A DNA stretch of 38,625 nt, taken from Actinomycetota bacterium (GTDB taxonomy: Bacteria; Actinomycetota; Acidimicrobiia; Acidimicrobiales; RAAP-2). The notes beneath the pieces were generated by a model. It saw only the letters and a list, made by a program, of their open reading frames with translations, did not search any database and had not been told where the DNA came from. Where the stretch lies: contig JAJPJV010000024.1 in NCBI GenBank assembly GCA_021324045.1, positions 1 through 38,625 of the forward strand, read 5' to 3'. The translations under genes were made by a program, and so were the position numbers. This document shows positions 36,109-38,625 of the stretch, piece by piece (within the stretch, counting starts at the first letter, position 1; every line of letters starts with the position of its first letter).

Positions 36109-37683
36109 TCAGTCGTAGGTGGCCTCGACCCACCATCGATCCCCTTCGAGGAAGCAGAGATGGGCGCTGCCCCCATCGATCATCACCTGGAACCAAGCTC
36201 GACGCCGCCGTGATGGCGGGTCCCACCACCGCTCGTCGCTCAACCATGGGCCGGCCCAGGCAACGATGGCAGCTGGTGATCCTCCGGCAATCGATACCGT
36301 CGAAGGCGACGCCGTCAGCCTTCCGCGCGAGCTCACTCCGACCGCCTCACCCGCAGGACCACGCATTTGGGCCGGTAAGGGGTCCGGATACACCAATGCC
36401 GGTGCAGGAACCGGATGACGACCAGGCCAAGGGCAGGCGTCCGGCTCGCCTTCGTGATCCTCTCCCCATGGCACAAGGACCGCCCGTTGCAGCGGTGCAC
36501 GTCCTCCGCGAAGTGCTCCGGTGAAAACCTTGCCCGGTCCAAGCAGGGCGAAGAGACGCCCTACCCCTCGAGCCGCTCGGTGGTCGACATCCGTAGCGGC
36601 ATGTTCTGCATCTCCGAATGCGAGCTGACGACCGCCAGCGGGTGCGACCTCACTGGCTTCCAGTCGCAGGAAAACAATCCCCCCGCTTGGCGCCCATCCG
36701 TGCAGTTGCCAGCGCAACCGCTCGACGATTCCCTCGACACAAAAGCGGTCCCGCACCCGCCAGCGACGCTCTCGGTGCTCAGCATGCTCGCTCCTGAGCT
36801 CGATGCAAAGCTGTGTACATACCAGCCTCTGTTGATCGAGTCGAGAGAGGAGCTCCTCAGCAGCCATCTTCCCTACAGCAACGACACGATCAACGCGGTC
36901 AACTGCTGGATCGAGCTCGATCGCCGTACTGAACTTCTCTGGGGGTGGCGTGAAGCGAACCAGCTCGTCATCGAGACCTCGCGCCAATCGGTGTGCCGCG
37001 GCGGCATCTGGCCCGAATCTGGCTAGCACCGAAGCGGCAGGCAGAGCGGCAAAGGCACCCAGGGTGTGGATTCCCAGGCGACTGAGGAGCTCGGCCAGCG
37101 CCGGACGCCTGAGCACCGAAAGCGGGTAAGGAGCCAGGAAGGATGCCGTTGCCTCTCTGGGAACGATCGCCTTGCGCCTTGCTGCCAAGGTCGCCGCAAA
37201 GAGCCCTTCGGCGATCCCAACCCCTACCTCCATCGGGAAGGGCAGCGCGGAGCTGGCCACCTCTGCCACCCGTTGGCAGAGGGCCGGCTCACCACCGAAG
37301 TACCGCTCGGCTCTTCGAACATCCAGCGCACAGAGCCCTGGCCGACTCACCTCGATCGCAGGAACCAACGTTGCAATCGCTGCGACGACCGGCTCGAAGG
37401 CCCGAGCTTCTTGTACAGGGTCGCGCGCCCTGACCACCAGGCCCGGGCACCGGCTTTGCGCTTCTCGTCGCCGTAGGCCTATCCTCACCCCCTCCCGACG
37501 AGCCGCTGCCGAACAAGCCATCACCTGGTTGCCCGAGGTCACGGCCACCGGTACCTCCGGAGGCATCCCGAGGGCGACGACGGGCCAGTCAGGACACCAG
37601 GCCACTAGCACGCGTCTGGACCCGCCCATCACTCGACGTTCTCCCCTGGCCATGGGACTCCAGAGCTCCCGCCCTACGGGCAT
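36109..37683 (-). CDS. imuB: ImuB, Y-family polymerase-like mutasome protein
   Basis: ImuB is a Y-family homologue without polymerase activity that links DnaE2 and ImuA to the beta clamp. The 524-residue product begins its conserved part at RRVLVAWCPDWPVVALGM and has the Y-family palm region with GLCALDVRRAERYFGG, where the usual acidic SIDE-type motif is lost. Fingers and little-finger domains (LSRLGIHTLGAFAALP, then ELDPAVDRVDRV) and a long C-terminal region follow. A QLAF segment at about residue 360 (GGRQLAFGD) could be a clamp-binding motif. The ATG at 37683 follows the imuA stop by three bases; starts at 37653, 37632 or 37629 are also possible. Confidence 0.92.
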   Translation of the reverse strand: MPVGRELWSPMARGERRVMGGSRRVLVAWCPDWPVVALGMPPEVPVAVTSGNQVMACSAAARREGVRIGLRRREAQSRCPGLVVRARDPVQEARAFEPVVAAIATLVPAIEVSRPGLCALDVRRAERYFGGEPALCQRVAEVASSALPFPMEVGVGIAEGLFAATLAARRKAIVPREATASFLAPYPLSVLRRPALAELLSRLGIHTLGAFAALPAASVLARFGPDAAAAHRLARGLDDELVRFTPPPEKFSTAIELDPAVDRVDRVVAVGKMAAEELLSRLDQQRLVCTQLCIELRSEHAEHRERRWRVRDRFCVEGIVERLRWQLHGWAPSGGIVFLRLEASEVAPAGGRQLAFGDAEHAATDVDHRAARGVGRLFALLGPGKVFTGALRGGRAPLQRAVLVPWGEDHEGEPDACPWPGRHPVPAPALVYPDPLPAQMRGPAGEAVGVSSRGRLTASPSTVSIAGGSPAAIVAWAGPWLSDERWWDPPSRRRRAWFQVMIDGGSAHLCFLEGDRWWVEATYD

Positions 37684-37686
37684 CGG

Positions 37687-38439
37687 TCATGTCGCAAGAG
37701 GGGATACCGCCCGTCGCGAAGCACCCTTGCAGAACTTCATCGTTTCTCCCCTCAAAGCACCGTCGGGGCCGGGAAGCCACGCGGTGGCATGCCGCTCCCG
37801 GGCTGCAGCCCGCCGCCCAGATGAGCGAATCGTCACGCGACGGCGTACAAGGGTCCCGACACCAGCACTCAGTCCCTCCCAGCCCTCGGTCTCCACTTCC
37901 AATCGCAGATCCGGGGGCTCGGGCCAGTGCTCACCGACCACGAGAACAGAGCCGCTCTGCCGTGCCCGGCTTGCCAGACGACGGGCATCAGCAGGCCGGC
38001 AACGGCCTGGCGTGCCCAATGATCCCTGCATTCCTTGGAACGAGCGCAACGAGGTCAACGAAGGGGGGCTCGATGGCCAGGTAGAACCCGGCGGGCAGAG
38101 AACTACCAGGTCAAGAGCATCGAGCAACGTGGCGGTGACCTCCAACCAGCTTCGACCCGGCCGAGGGACGAGGACCAGATGATCGAGGCGAATCCCAAAG
38201 CCCGCAGCCGATTCGATGCCCACCGCGGGCACTCCGATGAGCGCAGCCCACGATCCAGCCTCTACAGGGTGGGCAAGCAAGGCATAGACCAGGGACGTCG
38301 ATCCCGAAGCGCCAGTGACCACGACGACGCTGCCACGACGGATCCCCCCCTCTGGGAACAACCCAGCGAGCACCGGGTGGACCTGGAGGACCTCTTCGCT
38401 GGCGATCCGAGGTACGAGAGGAGACACGGCTCCAAGCAT
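37687..38439 (-). CDS. imuA: ImuA-like RecA-related mutasome protein
   Basis: ImuA proteins are RecA-like accessory factors of the DnaE2-ImuB mutasome. The 250-residue product has VLAGLFPEGGIRRGSVVVVTGASGSTSLVYALL, a P-loop-like region in which the Walker A Lys is replaced (GASGSTS), suggesting weak or absent ATP hydrolysis. A WAALIGVPAVGIESAAGFGI segment and LDALDLVVLCPP (Walker B-like) follow. It ends three bases before the imuB ATG. The ATG at 38439 lies directly behind the SOS palindrome, so the mRNA may be leaderless; the GTG at 38427 is an alternative start. Assignment rests on fold motifs and the operon. Confidence 0.85.
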   Translation of the reverse strand: MLGAVSPLVPRIASEEVLQVHPVLAGLFPEGGIRRGSVVVVTGASGSTSLVYALLAHPVEAGSWAALIGVPAVGIESAAGFGIRLDHLVLVPRPGRSWLEVTATLLDALDLVVLCPPGSTWPSSPPSLTSLRSFQGMQGSLGTPGRCRPADARRLASRARQSGSVLVVGEHWPEPPDLRLEVETEGWEGLSAGVGTLVRRRVTIRSSGRRAAARERHATAWLPGPDGALRGETMKFCKGASRRAVSPLAT

Positions 38440-38441
38440 AA

Positions 38442-38457
38442 GCGAACATATGTTCGC
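38442..38457. promoter_or_regulatory. LexA (SOS) box
   Basis: GCGAACATATGTTCGC is a perfect 16-bp palindrome matching the Gram-positive and actinobacterial LexA consensus CGAAC-N4-GTTCG. It ends two bases before the imuA ATG and would place imuA-imuB-dnaE2 under DNA-damage control. A possible -10 element, TATGCT, follows on the minus strand (38440-38435), so the box would fill the promoter spacer. Confidence 0.93.
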
Positions 38458-38516
38458 CTACCACTCGGAGCCGTCCCGGAAAGGGCGACTCGTCACACCC
38501 CATGAGCCCCAGCCCG

Positions 38517-38625
38517 CTATTCGGAGAAGGCCCCCTCCAAGGCAGCGAAAGGCTGCGGAGCCCCGAGAAGGAATCCCTGAGCCCCATCACAGCGAACCTC
38601 GCGCAGGACGGCGAGCTCTGCTTCA
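38517..38625 (-). CDS. EAL-domain protein, C-terminal fragment at the window edge
   Basis: The visible 35 residues read EAELAVLREVRCDGAQGFLL and then GAPQPFAALEGAFSE before a TAG stop. This matches the C terminus of EAL domains, where LRxLGCDxxQGYxxxxP is typical; these are cyclic-di-GMP phosphodiesterases or their degenerate relatives. The rest of the gene lies beyond the right edge, so catalytic residues and other domains (such as GGDEF or PAS) cannot be judged. Its stop lies 77 bases upstream of imuA in the same direction. Confidence 0.8.
   Translation of the reverse strand, partial: EAELAVLREVRCDGAQGFLLGAPQPFAALEGAFSE

Overview
The window is a high-GC bacterial chromosome segment, densely packed with housekeeping genes. 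Gene content and order suggest an actinobacterium (Actinomycetota), possibly of the Acidimicrobiia type. The pointers are F420-linked oxidoreductase families (TIGR03620-like LLM enzyme, Rv1155-like split-barrel protein), an ImuA-ImuB-DnaE2 mutasome cassette behind a CGAAC-N4-GTTCG SOS box, a tig-clpP-clpX block, frequent GTG starts and many ATGA start/stop overlaps. The lineage is inferred from families and context, not from a marker-gene comparison. I see no phage, transposon, CRISPR array or integrative element.

Region 1 (about 113-16340, all minus strand) is one long co-directional block. In order of transcription it reads tig, clpP, clpX, folC, ndk, mreB, mreC, mreD, a 418-bp gap with a strong hairpin, a TIGR03960-type radical SAM gene, a DUF2344/TIGR03936 partner, an RNase E/G gene, rplU, rpmA, obg and proB. 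It covers protein folding and proteolysis, folate, nucleotides, cell shape, RNA processing, ribosome assembly and the first step of proline synthesis. Only one clpP lies between tig and clpX, and no PBP2/RodA genes follow mreD. obg has no ordinary start codon at its expected N terminus.

Region 2 (16544-19976) holds a tRNA-Pro(UGG) and a 60-codon gene on the plus strand, facing a minus-strand group: a two-helix membrane protein, an F420-dependent LLM-class enzyme, a two-TM potassium channel with RCK domain, and a DedA-family membrane protein. A 20-bp tandem repeat carrying the palindrome CCCTGCAGGG lies at the dedA start.

Region 3 (20176-29925, plus strand) is a one-carbon and methionine module: MTA/SAH nucleosidase, a split-barrel flavin/F420 protein, gcvT, gcvP, a divergent MetF-like reductase and full-length cobalamin-dependent metH. 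gcvT, gcvP and the MetF-like gene overlap by 1-4 bases and metH follows after 12 bases. Together they could carry a glycine-derived carbon from methylene-THF to methyl-THF to methionine. gcvH and lpd are not in the window.

Region 4 (30028-32597, plus) holds an MFS transporter with a large loop before its last helix and an SRAP (YedK/HMCES-type) abasic-site protein. Region 5 (32902-38439, minus) is the imuA-imuB-dnaE2 translesion cassette with a perfect SOS palindrome at its head. The 3' end of an EAL-domain gene enters from the right edge.
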